This document shows, piece after piece, positions 1 through 7,976 of a stretch of 64,000 nt of DNA (positions within the stretch are counted from its first letter, which is position 1; each line of letters starts with the position of its first letter). Made by a program: the position numbers and the translations under genes. The DNA is from CAZSHG01 sp964459995 (GTDB taxonomy: Bacteria; UBP14; UBA6098): positions 62,001 to 126,000 of the forward strand of contig CAYWOR010000004.1 in NCBI GenBank assembly GCA_964459995.1, given 5' to 3'. The notes under the pieces were generated by a model. That model was not told the origin of the DNA and did no database searches. It worked only from the letters and a program-made list of their open reading frames with translations.

Positions 1-609
1 GACGCTTGCAAATTCAGAACCGCAGACATGGCGGCGATTCAGGTTATGGAAGGCGCAATGCTCGAAGCCAAAGCGAACCATTTCGTAGATTGCCTTGTCG
101 GAATTTCCGTCGGCACAAATGGTTCCGCCGTTATTCTCTCGAACGATTTCGCGGCAAACTTCCTAAGTGGTGTTCAGGTTATATCGGCGAATAGAGCTGA
201 TATTATCGGAAACAGCTTCGTTTCACTCGGTTTCTCGCAGACTGCGATTAACATCAGCGGCGTTTCGAGCGGTATCATCAAGGATAACTCAATCGATAAC
301 TGCTTGAGCAATGGTATGTTCCTGTCGATGTGTCCTCCCGGATTTATCGTCGATAATAATGTCGTGAGGTCGAGTATTGGGAATGGTATCCTTCTTCAGG
401 GCGGACAGTATAACCTCCTTCGGAACACATTGGTAGCTAACGGCGACGGGGCTTCGAGCTTCGATCTTCTGGACAATACACCGATGGGATCAGTGGCGAG
501 TTATAATGTCCTCGATACATATTTCCCAATTGGGGCATTCCAGGGTGCTTTCAATACAAACGTTGCCGGCATAATTTGGATGGGAATCCAAACAGGACAA
601 TTACCGTAA
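1..609 (+). CDS. Right-handed parallel beta-helix protein, C-terminal fragment
   Basis: The reading frame is open at the left edge of the window, so the N-terminus is missing; about 202 residues remain. The sequence has the short degenerate repeats of a right-handed parallel beta-helix (PbH1/NosD-like), with recurring units such as VILSNDFAANF, ADIIGNSFV, GIIKDNSIDN and GFIVDNNVV, each about 22-24 residues apart and carrying the Asn ladder typical of these coils. Such proteins are usually exported and bind or cleave polysaccharides, but no catalytic residues can be assigned from this fragment. There is no YPNPFN-type sorting tail; the protein ends soon after the last coil. A secreted location is inferred from the fold only. 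Confidence 0.75.
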   Translation, partial: DACKFRTADMAAIQVMEGAMLEAKANHFVDCLVGISVGTNGSAVILSNDFAANFLSGVQVISANRADIIGNSFVSLGFSQTAINISGVSSGIIKDNSIDNCLSNGMFLSMCPPGFIVDNNVVRSSIGNGILLQGGQYNLLRNTLVANGDGASSFDLLDNTPMGSVASYNVLDTYFPIGAFQGAFNTNVAGIIWMGIQTGQLP

Positions 610-617
610 AAAAACTC

Positions 618-646
618 TTGCGCAAAACGAAATGGTAATATATCTT
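618..646 (+). promoter_or_regulatory. Possible promoter for the FN3-like secreted protein
   Basis: A weak -35 (TTGCGC, 618-623) lies 17 bases before a -10 (TATCTT, 641-646). The predicted mRNA would carry a short leader with a GAGAGGA ribosome binding site before the ATG at 672. Confidence 0.4.
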
Positions 647-671
647 TGGTGAAAATACCGAGAGGAACAAA

Positions 672-1754
672 ATGAAAAAGTTAATCCTTTGTTCGATCCT
701 AATTGGAGTTTTTGCGGCAAGCATGCTAGCGGATTGGCCTTCCGGAGGCGGTTATCAGCTCCGCTGGGGCGCTGTTACAAACGGTGGTTCAGAGGGCGAT
801 GTTCGCATGTCATCCGGCGGTTTGAGATTGTCAGATAACCTCGGAAACTCCAGTTTCTATACCGATTCCTTCCTCGTAGGAGGCGCGGCATACAAAAACA
901 GACCCGGTTTCCGCAAGGTTGACTGGGACGAACGTCATCCCTTCACTTCGGTGAACGACCTCGGCGCGGACACAATTTCCAGCGCACCTAATTTCCCTAT
1001 TAGTTGGGGAGGCGCTGATACGACCACCGAAGACGGTATCGGATGGGGCGTCCGTTTCTATGACGTGCAATATCGTCGTGAAGCTGGAACATGGCAGGAC
1101 TGGTATATTCAAACCATCCTAACTAGCGCCATTTTCGGCCCTCTTGCGCCGGAGACGGTCTATGAAGACACGATTTATTATTTCCGTTGCAGAGCTTACG
1201 ACCTGCCGGGAAATGTCGAGCCTTGGCCGACCTCGCCGGATTATCAAGCATGGGCGAGATATGAACAGCAGGTCCTCGAATGGGTGGTCGTAAACCAGGC
1301 AGACAGCAACGACTGGACAATCGAAGAAACTCTTACCTACGGATACACCGCAACAATGCAAGCCGGCGATCTCTTTATCGTGAAAAATAACGGTTCCGTG
1401 GAAATCGATATGGGTATCAAGGGTTATCCTACCACCGGATGGACGCTTCGTCAGAGTTCCGGACCCGACCGTTACGCTTTGAGGGCACACTTCGACGACA
1501 ACGCCGTTCCCCCTGCTACGTTTGTTATTCAGGATGCTGTGTATGATACAGGATTCACATGGGCTTCCGGGCGCTCAACCGACCCGGATACTCTTCTCGG
1601 ACCCGGTGGATGGGGACTTCAACCTGCCGGATCGGACAGCACATCGCGGACTGAAAACCTATGGCTTCAGCTACATGTTCCAACAGAGGCGAGTGTATGG
1701 AATCCAAATCAGGTTATAAGGCTTGACCTTAAGGCGAAAACTACTACCCCCTAA
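672..1754 (+). CDS. Secreted protein with fibronectin-III-like domain
   Basis: This 360-residue protein starts with a signal peptide (MKKLILCSILIGVFAASMLA, cleavage probably after AASMLA). Residues about 100-190 look like a fibronectin type III/Ig-like module: a YDVQYRR strand, a W-x-D-W turn, then YYFRCRAYDLPGNVEPW, the pattern seen in FN3-like repeats of secreted proteins from environmental Gram-negatives. The C-terminal half is Trp- and Gly-rich, predicted beta-rich, and contains no motif I recognise. A GAGAGGA ribosome binding site precedes the ATG. A strong terminator follows at once, so this is a monocistronic or operon-end gene. It is probably a surface or periplasmic structural/binding protein; no enzymatic role can be claimed. 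Confidence 0.7.
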   Translation: MKKLILCSILIGVFAASMLADWPSGGGYQLRWGAVTNGGSEGDVRMSSGGLRLSDNLGNSSFYTDSFLVGGAAYKNRPGFRKVDWDERHPFTSVNDLGADTISSAPNFPISWGGADTTTEDGIGWGVRFYDVQYRREAGTWQDWYIQTILTSAIFGPLAPETVYEDTIYYFRCRAYDLPGNVEPWPTSPDYQAWARYEQQVLEWVVVNQADSNDWTIEETLTYGYTATMQAGDLFIVKNNGSVEIDMGIKGYPTTGWTLRQSSGPDRYALRAHFDDNAVPPATFVIQDAVYDTGFTWASGRSTDPDTLLGPGGWGLQPAGSDSTSRTENLWLQLHVPTEASVWNPNQVIRLDLKAKTTTP

Positions 1755-1777
1755 TTTCACTTAGGGCATAGATTCAG

Positions 1778-1806
1778 AAAGCCGTCCAATTGGACGGCTT
1801 TTTTTT
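1778..1806 (+). terminator. Intrinsic terminator
   Basis: A perfect 10-bp stem AAAGCCGTCC / GGACGGCTTT with an AATT loop is followed by a run of T. It lies 23 bases after the stop codon of the secreted FN3-like protein. Confidence 0.9.
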
Positions 1807-1835
1807 GGGTTTTTTTCTCAAAACATCGAACTGAC

Positions 1836-1864
1836 TTGACCGCATAGTATCACTGAAGTATATT
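1836..1864 (+). promoter_or_regulatory. Promoter for the BFD/FAD oxidoreductase pair
   Basis: -35 TTGACC (1836-1841), 17-base spacer, -10 TATATT (1859-1864). It gives a leader of about 24 bases containing GGAG before the ATG at 1895. Confidence 0.65.
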
Positions 1865-1894
1865 AATCGAATGTAAAACTGAGATGGAGCAATT

Positions 1895-2173
1895 ATGAAA
1901 GAGAAAATGATTATCATTTGCCGATGCGAAGACCTTAAACTGGATGAGATTCGCGCCGCTATAGCGGATGGATATACCGATTTCGAGGAGCTAAAGCGCT
2001 TTCTTCGCTGTGGAATGGGGCCTTGCGGAGGTAGAACATGCCTTCCGCTAATCCGTCGCGAATTAGCTTCCTATCTCGGAGTCGCAGTCGAGGATATTCC
2101 AATGCCCACTACAAGGCCGCCACAACAGGTAACAACCTTTTCCGCAATTTCGATAGGATCGACGGAGGAATAA
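1895..2173 (+). CDS. BFD-like [2Fe-2S]-binding protein
   Basis: This 92-residue protein matches the BFD-like [2Fe-2S] domain (Fer2_BFD) found in bacterioferritin-associated ferredoxin and in small or fused subunits of sarcosine oxidase, proline dehydrogenase and hydrogen cyanide synthase complexes. The cluster ligands are visible as a CRC pair near residue 10 and a C-G-M-G-P-C pair near residues 47-52; a further Cys lies in GGRTC. Its stop codon overlaps the start of the FAD oxidoreductase by one base (TAATG), implying translational coupling and a shared complex. The inferred role is to pass electrons between the flavoprotein and another acceptor. No alpha subunit, normally the NAD- or FAD-binding partner, is encoded nearby. 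Confidence 0.85.
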   Translation: MKEKMIIICRCEDLKLDEIRAAIADGYTDFEELKRFLRCGMGPCGGRTCLPLIRRELASYLGVAVEDIPMPTTRPPQQVTTFSAISIGSTEE

Positions 2174-3324
2174 TGAACGACTTCCCACAAACAGCTGATG
2201 TAGTGATAATCGGTGGAGGCGTGGTAGGCACTTCTATCGCATATGAGCTTACTAAAAGAGGCTTAACCGATGTCGTTATTCTTGAAAAGAGCTATATTTC
2301 GAGCGGTTCTACAGGTAGATGCGGCGCTGGAGTCCGTCAACAGTGGGGACTCGAAATGAACTGTCGCCTCGCCAAAGGTTCTGTGGACATCTTCGAAAAC
2401 CTAACCGAAGAGCTTGATTACGATATCGAGTTTAGGCAGGGCGGATATCTTGTTTTAGCGCACAATGAGGCTCAAATAGCGCAGTTTGAAAAGAATATCG
2501 AGCTTCAGAATTCACTCGGCATCCCGAGTCGTTTTGTTGATCATGACGAAGCGCGCGAGATTTGCCCACCCATCAATTGCGATGCCTTTCTGAGGGCAAC
2601 ATATTGCCCCACCGACGGCCACGCTAATCCTTTCAAAACTAATTTTGCATATGCCAGAGCCGCTCAACGAGGAGGCGCAAAGATTTTTCGTTATACTACG
2701 GCTTTAGCTATCGAGAAGGATGAAAACGGCGTAAAAGCTGTTGTTACGGATAAGGGCAAAATTTCTACTAAGTTCGTTGTTAACGCATCAGGCCCGTGGT
2801 CGAAAGAGGTTGCAGAGCTTGCCGGCATCGACATTCCTACCTATCCCGAACGCCACCAGTGTCTCGCAACCGAGCCACTCGATAGGCTCTTCGACACTAT
2901 GGTTATTAGCTTTCAGATTGGAATATATCTTCAGCAGGTGCCCCATGGCAGTTTCGTAATGGGAATCGGCGAACGCGAGGAACCGAACCACAATATTAAT
3001 TCCACGTGGCAATGGCTCGAATTCTTCACCGGAGAGCTTCTGAAGATACTTCCCATATTGAAAGATTTACGAGTTGTTCGTCAATGGGGTGGCAGTTACA
3101 ATAGAACACCGGATGCCGCGCCGATACTTGGAGAAAGTGCAAAGGTAAAAGGTTTTTATAATGCGGTGGGATTTTCCGGCCACGGCTTCATGATAGCCCC
3201 GATGACAGCAGTTTGCATCGCAGAACAGATAATCGGGAATACTCCTCCAGTGAACATTTCGCCGTTGTCAGAGGAAAGGTTCGGAAAGGGCGAATTGGTT
3301 GTGGAACCGAGCGTCGTCGGTTAA
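2173..3324 (+). CDS. FAD-dependent oxidoreductase, sarcosine oxidase beta-like (DAO family)
   Basis: The start is the ATG at 2173, preceded by GGAGG and overlapping the upstream stop, giving 383 residues. The N-terminus has the dinucleotide-binding fold VVIIGGGVVGTSIAYEL, and SGSTGRCGAGVRQQWG follows, a stretch characteristic of the beta subunit of heterotetrameric sarcosine oxidase and related proline, opine and glycine oxidases (SoxB, PDH-beta, HcnC). The C-terminal DAO signature (GFYNAVGFSGHGFMIAP) is intact. The likely reaction is oxidation of a secondary amine or amino acid, with electrons leaving through the adjacent BFD ferredoxin. The substrate cannot be read from sequence; sarcosine, proline and other N-substituted amino acids are all possible. 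Confidence 0.85.
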   Translation: MNDFPQTADVVIIGGGVVGTSIAYELTKRGLTDVVILEKSYISSGSTGRCGAGVRQQWGLEMNCRLAKGSVDIFENLTEELDYDIEFRQGGYLVLAHNEAQIAQFEKNIELQNSLGIPSRFVDHDEAREICPPINCDAFLRATYCPTDGHANPFKTNFAYARAAQRGGAKIFRYTTALAIEKDENGVKAVVTDKGKISTKFVVNASGPWSKEVAELAGIDIPTYPERHQCLATEPLDRLFDTMVISFQIGIYLQQVPHGSFVMGIGEREEPNHNINSTWQWLEFFTGELLKILPILKDLRVVRQWGGSYNRTPDAAPILGESAKVKGFYNAVGFSGHGFMIAPMTAVCIAEQIIGNTPPVNISPLSEERFGKGELVVEPSVVG

Positions 3325-3376
3325 AAACCCGGTCGGCAAGGTTTCTCGACTTCTTCGCACATCCGTGGGGTAAGAT

Positions 3377-5653
3377 ATGGTTGATACAAATATCGACGGC
3401 CCCAGGTCATGGGATGAGAAAGGTTTATCTGAAAAGCAGATAAAAGAGCTTATCCGCGAGGAAATTCGTAGCGAAACAGCTGAATCCCTTTCGAGACAAC
3501 TCATAAAACGTCTCCATTTTGCCATTCAGAAAGGCGAGATGTATGGTGCAAACCACCCGATATCGGTCGAGGCCTCTAATCAGGCCTATTATTTCCTTAG
3601 CGAATTCCTCAACCGCCAGCCAACAATCACACTTACATTATCAAAAGAGGATAAAATCCTCGTTGACGATATTGCACTTCCAGATGATTACTTTACTCAG
3701 CGTTTCGCAAAGGATTTTGATAAGCATAATATCGTTTCACTGACTTTCTACAGGGACATCGAGTTCCGTGAAATGACCGCGCTCGTGCATTTTCTCGAAA
3801 GGCGCATCGGCCCACGATACAAAAAAGAGGACATTGCGGATTATTTCGATAAAGAGAAAGTAACTCACATAGAAGTCAATAAATTTCGTTATGAAATGAT
3901 ACGCGACCAAGAATTCGTGGAGTCCGCTCAATTTTTCAAAAAAGAGCAAATCGGCAAACTTTTCAACGACTATCCTGAAATTTTGCATGAAATCGTCGCC
4001 GGAGAGGTTTCAAACGAACAAAAAGCTATTGAAACAGCGGATTCGATTCGAGAAATCTCCGAAAATGACATCATCGATCGCTTAATTCACAACCTCCACA
4101 GAAGAATTCTCGGAGAAAGCAACAGCGCCGAGGATCAACTCATTGACGAGCTAATTGATGAGCTTGAGTCGAGCCTTAGCGAACAGGAAAAGACTCGACT
4201 ACGCGAAAAGCTTCAGATAATTCGTGACGACATGCTTCTGGATTCCGGCTCATCGACATCGAAACTGATCGATGACAATCGACGGCTGAAGAAACTCGAG
4301 TATTTCAGAGAATTTCAAGAATACATAAAGCTAATTATCGAGGGGAAGGATCCACAGGAGCTTCAGATAAATGCCAAAGCGATATTAGGAAGAATCTTCT
4401 CCGAGGCTGATTTGTCTGAAGTAGAGCATGTTTACGGAATTCTTCAAAGCGCGTTTGTCGAGAATGGAGATAGAGCATTACTTTGGGCGTGTCCTCCATT
4501 TGTAGATGTCCTTTTTGAGAAATGCCCGCAATCTTTGGTCAATGAGTTTGTGGATGCAAGAATGCGTCAGAAATCCGAAGAGAAGGAGTTCGGCACTTCA
4601 ACACCTATCTCCGACGAGATGCTTTTCTGGATTCTAAGTAATCTCGTTAAATTAGACAAGCTTATGAATTCTTTAAAGATCCTAAAAATCTTCGAGGAGA
4701 AGATTTCGGACGAAGATATCGAACAAAAGCTCAAAGAGGACGCCAATGGCTTTTTCGAGATGGTTCTGGGCAGTAATATCCTTTCAGATTATATTGACGA
4801 TATCGACAAATTTGAGATGGATGTTCCGGCGGAACTTCAGGAGATAATTAAAATCCTCGATTCGGAAAAAATCGCGCAAAAGGTGCTCGAAAAGGCCGAA
4901 AAACGTGATAAGTCCTTCGCTGTAAAGGCGGCAAAAGCAGTCAAGGTAATCCAGAAGAACGCATCGGTCGTTTTCGCGAAGGAGGTAAGGGATATTTCGA
5001 AGGTTCAGCGCGGCCCACTTGGGGAAGTTCCCGATCCGGAAACCAAAAAGCGCGCTACTGCCGCCATTATAGCGCTTTCTATAGTAGCCGGCGAAGCGGG
5101 AATATCCTTTCTCGAATCAAATGTCGAGGACACAGACCCAGATATCCGTGAGGCCGCTCTCGATGCTATTTCGCGAATTAAATCTCCAAAAGCTGTCAAT
5201 ATTTTAGTTCGATATCTCTATCGCACCGACCAATGGGAGAAGAAGCTCGAAAATTTCATGGCCAGAATGGATGAAGAGACTACAATTCCTATGCTGGTAA
5301 AATTCTTTCACCTACGTAAAGATAAGTGGATAGACATAATTAGAATTGTCGGGAAAATCGGCGGAGATGAAGCAAGGCGGTTCATTCTGGACACTTTGGA
5401 TACCTGGACTTTTTATACATCGAAAATGCCCATCGAAGAGTCTGAAAACTTCGCTATCGCACTTCTCGAAGCTATTCGTCGATTCCCTGCGGATGCAGAG
5501 CTTATTCGGGCAGTCCGATTTTTCAAATCCGAATGGCGGAACGACGACCTTGCGAGATCGATTTTCAGCTTCTTCAAAAGCGACGGCGATAGAGTGTCGA
5601 GGTTAGTCAACGAGATTCTTGCCGAGTGGAAAGAAGAGATCGACTTAAAATAG
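3377..5653 (+). CDS. Large HEAT-repeat protein of unknown function
   Basis: This 758-residue soluble protein has no signal peptide and is strongly charged and helical. The N-terminal third (about 40-150) contains the phrase GEMYGANHPISVEASNQAYYFLSEFL, which I associate with bacterial HEAT-domain proteins of unknown role. Residues about 260-300 are an acidic stretch with likely coiled coil. Residues about 555-620 form clear HEAT-type repeats: EAGISFLESNVEDTDPDI, then REAALDAISRIKSPKAVN. More helical repeats follow to the C-terminus. HEAT arrays are protein-docking scaffolds, so a regulatory or signalling role is possible but unproven. It stands alone between the oxidoreductase pair and the Ntn-hydrolase. 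The ATG at 3377 follows GTGGGG. Confidence 0.7.
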   Translation: MVDTNIDGPRSWDEKGLSEKQIKELIREEIRSETAESLSRQLIKRLHFAIQKGEMYGANHPISVEASNQAYYFLSEFLNRQPTITLTLSKEDKILVDDIALPDDYFTQRFAKDFDKHNIVSLTFYRDIEFREMTALVHFLERRIGPRYKKEDIADYFDKEKVTHIEVNKFRYEMIRDQEFVESAQFFKKEQIGKLFNDYPEILHEIVAGEVSNEQKAIETADSIREISENDIIDRLIHNLHRRILGESNSAEDQLIDELIDELESSLSEQEKTRLREKLQIIRDDMLLDSGSSTSKLIDDNRRLKKLEYFREFQEYIKLIIEGKDPQELQINAKAILGRIFSEADLSEVEHVYGILQSAFVENGDRALLWACPPFVDVLFEKCPQSLVNEFVDARMRQKSEEKEFGTSTPISDEMLFWILSNLVKLDKLMNSLKILKIFEEKISDEDIEQKLKEDANGFFEMVLGSNILSDYIDDIDKFEMDVPAELQEIIKILDSEKIAQKVLEKAEKRDKSFAVKAAKAVKVIQKNASVVFAKEVRDISKVQRGPLGEVPDPETKKRATAAIIALSIVAGEAGISFLESNVEDTDPDIREAALDAISRIKSPKAVNILVRYLYRTDQWEKKLENFMARMDEETTIPMLVKFFHLRKDKWIDIIRIVGKIGGDEARRFILDTLDTWTFYTSKMPIEESENFAIALLEAIRRFPADAELIRAVRFFKSEWRNDDLARSIFSFFKSDGDRVSRLVNEILAEWKEEIDLK

Positions 5654-5660
5654 TTCGATA

Positions 5661-5689
5661 TTGACTTATGATTAGAAAATAGCGATAAT
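5661..5689 (+). promoter_or_regulatory. Promoter predicted to give a leaderless mRNA (Ntn-hydrolase gene)
   Basis: -35 TTGACT (5661-5666), 17-base spacer, -10 GATAAT (5684-5689). Only six bases separate the -10 from the ATG at 5696, which should place the transcription start at or next to the start codon. No Shine-Dalgarno sequence is present. Confidence 0.6.
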
Positions 5690-5695
5690 TAAGAA

Positions 5696-7129
5696 ATGAA
5701 AAACATCTCGACAAGGATTTTTCTGCTATCGCTTGTGATTGCTGGCGTTGTTCTGGGTTGCACGATCGCGGTGGTTTCCGAATCGGTTGCGGGCTATCCG
5801 ATGCTCTGGAAAAACCGGGATGTCCACAATTACGATCAGGAAATGAGGTATTTCGACAGTGGCTATTATAGGTTCGTCACGAATGTTTACAAAGGTGAAA
5901 CTCATCGCGCATGGGCGGGGCTCAACGACGCTGGTTTCGCGATTGTAAACACGGACACTTATAATCAGGGCGTTTGGGCGATGTATGGCCCTGATGACGG
6001 CCATGTTATGTTCTGGGCGTTATCTAATTGCCTTACTGTCGATGATTTCGAAGCCTATCTCGACAGCACGAACGTAATCGGCAGGCGCTCTACTCACTGT
6101 TACGGCGTTATCGATGCCTTCGGTGGAGCGGCGGTTTTCGAGGCGGGAAGATACAATTATGTCCGTTTCGATGCTGAAGATTCGCCAAATGGAGTTCTCA
6201 TTCGGACAAACTATGCCGATTCAGGGTCGGACACAACGGTCGGAGAGAACCGCAGAATCCGCGCCGAACAGATAGTTTCCATGTCATCGATTATCGATCC
6301 CTATCTATTCCTGTTTATCCTTGCACGAGACCTTTATCTGAACGGATTCGATCCCTATCCCCTGCCCTTTAGCGGCACCTATAGCTTCCTACCGGCCGGT
6401 GTAATTAGCACCGATGGCACGATTAACCGTTATTACACAACCAGTGCGAGTGTGATTCGCGGAGTTGGAAAATCCGGCGCACCGGGAATGATGTGGGAGT
6501 ATCTCGGTGAGCCAATTCTGTCGATTCCTCTACCTTTATGGGTGCAGGCGGGCGAAGTGCCATATGAACTCGGTTCGCCCTCTGGTAGCACTATTTGTAG
6601 GATGGCACGTGAATTTAAATCTATGTGCTACACTACGCCAACAACTTTGAACACATACCCCCTCGCGGATTTGCAGAGTTTTTATTATCCCATCGAAACC
6701 GATATTTATTTCGATATTTATGACCTTTACACATCCGGCCCATCAGCTTTTTTTGACACCGCAGGTCTTTCCGACATTCAGACTGAGATTGCCGCTCGTG
6801 TCGCATCGGCATACTCCGAGCTTCATGAATTGCTTGTTCGCGAATGGGGACATTGTCTTCCCTCCAACGTTGACATCGAATGTTATCCCAATCCTTTCAA
6901 TTCAACAGCTGAGATGTCGATATATGTCCCCACTCCTGCCTACGCCGAGGTAAGGCTTTTCGATATTACCGGAAGGCTTGCAAAAACTCCTCTTCCTAAG
7001 GGGCTTCTCGAACCCGGCAAGACAACCTTCAGAATATCCTCTGAAGACCTAACCAGCGGCGTTTATCTTGCCGCACTCATTATCGATGGCGAGATAAAAA
7101 GGTCAAAAAGGCTTGTCGTTGTCGAATAA
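5696..7129 (+). CDS. Exported Ntn-hydrolase (C45/linear amide hydrolase-like) with C-terminal sorting domain
   Basis: The 477-residue product begins with a signal-like segment ending at VVLGC. From Cys22 the sequence CTIAVVSE...YPMLWKNRD fits the N-terminus of the C45/choloylglycine-type Ntn-hydrolases, in which an N-terminal Cys is the nucleophile and a downstream KNRD Arg/Asp pair helps form the active site. The family hydrolyses linear amides (penicillin V, bile salts, acyl-amino acids); the substrate here is unknown. Residues about 390-477 form a YPNPFN-type sorting domain (CYPNPFNS..., VRLFDITGRL, LTSGVYLAAL), as carried by type IX-secreted and related surface proteins of the FCB group. 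Cys22 could instead be read as a lipobox, but the Ntn pattern after it favours the nucleophile. Confidence 0.75.
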   Translation: MKNISTRIFLLSLVIAGVVLGCTIAVVSESVAGYPMLWKNRDVHNYDQEMRYFDSGYYRFVTNVYKGETHRAWAGLNDAGFAIVNTDTYNQGVWAMYGPDDGHVMFWALSNCLTVDDFEAYLDSTNVIGRRSTHCYGVIDAFGGAAVFEAGRYNYVRFDAEDSPNGVLIRTNYADSGSDTTVGENRRIRAEQIVSMSSIIDPYLFLFILARDLYLNGFDPYPLPFSGTYSFLPAGVISTDGTINRYYTTSASVIRGVGKSGAPGMMWEYLGEPILSIPLPLWVQAGEVPYELGSPSGSTICRMAREFKSMCYTTPTTLNTYPLADLQSFYYPIETDIYFDIYDLYTSGPSAFFDTAGLSDIQTEIAARVASAYSELHELLVREWGHCLPSNVDIECYPNPFNSTAEMSIYVPTPAYAEVRLFDITGRLAKTPLPKGLLEPGKTTFRISSEDLTSGVYLAALIIDGEIKRSKRLVVVE

Positions 7130-7139
7130 CGCTTTTCGG

Positions 7140-7168
7140 TTGATTTCCTCCAATTTATTACTTATATT
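7140..7168 (+). promoter_or_regulatory. Promoter of the uppS-rng operon
   Basis: -35 TTGATT (7140-7145), 17-base spacer, -10 TATATT (7163-7168). It lies just after the Ntn-hydrolase stop codon and leaves a leader of about 37 bases before uppS. Confidence 0.55.
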
Positions 7169-7211
7169 ATTAGGTTAACCGCTAAATTGCGGCATCGAAT
7201 TTGGATTTACA

Positions 7212-7976
7212 ATGATAGATTACGACAATTTGAGCCTCGACGAGCTAAAGGCCATTATTTCGGACAAAGCAAGAGTCCCCGCGCACGTTGCTATCATTAT
7301 GGATGGCAACGGCCGTTGGGCACAAAAACGTGGTCTTCCGATAAAAGACGGCCACTCTGCAGGTGTTGAAGCCGCAAAGAATTGTGTTAAAATCGCCCAT
7401 GAGACGGGCGTAAAAGTCCTCACACTATATACTTTCAGCCAGCAGAACTGGAACAGGTCTCCTTTCGAGGTTGGGGCATTGATGGCTTTGTTGTCGTCTT
7501 CGGCCTATGGCGAAGTCGATGAACTCGTCAAACAAGGGGTTAAGGTTATTGTATCCGGCGATTTCGAAGGATTGCCCCTTCCTCAACGCACAGCGATGCA
7601 GATGGTTATGAACAGAACTTCCAAAGGCGACGGGCTAATACTAAATCTCGCGCTTAACTACGGCGGAAGAGAAGAGATAGTCCGCGCGGCGAGGCTTATC
7701 GCACATGAAGTAGCTGATGGCCATCTCTCTGCTGAAGATATCTCTGCCGATGTTTTCGCATCGAAGCTTTTCACCGCCGGTCTTCCTGATCCCGATCTGC
7801 TTATCCGAACGAGCGGAGAAATCCGCGTTTCTAATTTTCTACTCTGGCAAACCGCTTATACCGAATTCTATATTACAGACACATTCTGGCCGGATTTCGA
7901 CAAAAAGGAATTCTGCCGCGCCCTTATCGATTATGCCAATCGTGACAGGCGTTTCGGAGCAAGGAGAGACAGCTGA
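7212..7976 (+). CDS. uppS: Undecaprenyl (isoprenyl) diphosphate synthase
   Basis: This 254-residue cis-prenyltransferase condenses isopentenyl diphosphate units onto farnesyl diphosphate to make the C55 lipid carrier for peptidoglycan and LPS. Motifs: HVAIIMDGNGRWA with the catalytic Asp near residue 33, the LYTFSQQNWNR helix, LNYGGREEI, and the C-terminal RTSGEIRVSNFLLWQTAYTE. The usual FSxEN motif reads FSQQN here, so the Glu equivalent to E. coli Glu73 is Gln; the neighbouring Asn-Trp and Arg are kept. It is the first gene of a long operon, and its TGA overlaps the lgt start by one base. cdsA, a common neighbour elsewhere, is absent. Confidence 0.95.
   Translation: MIDYDNLSLDELKAIISDKARVPAHVAIIMDGNGRWAQKRGLPIKDGHSAGVEAAKNCVKIAHETGVKVLTLYTFSQQNWNRSPFEVGALMALLSSSAYGEVDELVKQGVKVIVSGDFEGLPLPQRTAMQMVMNRTSKGDGLILNLALNYGGREEIVRAARLIAHEVADGHLSAEDISADVFASKLFTAGLPDPDLLIRTSGEIRVSNFLLWQTAYTEFYITDTFWPDFDKKEFCRALIDYANRDRRFGARRDS

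Noticed and set aside
5696..7129. Evidence for a complete type IX secretion system
   Set aside because: Only a single C-terminal sorting-type domain is present; no Por, Spr or Gld genes occur in the window.
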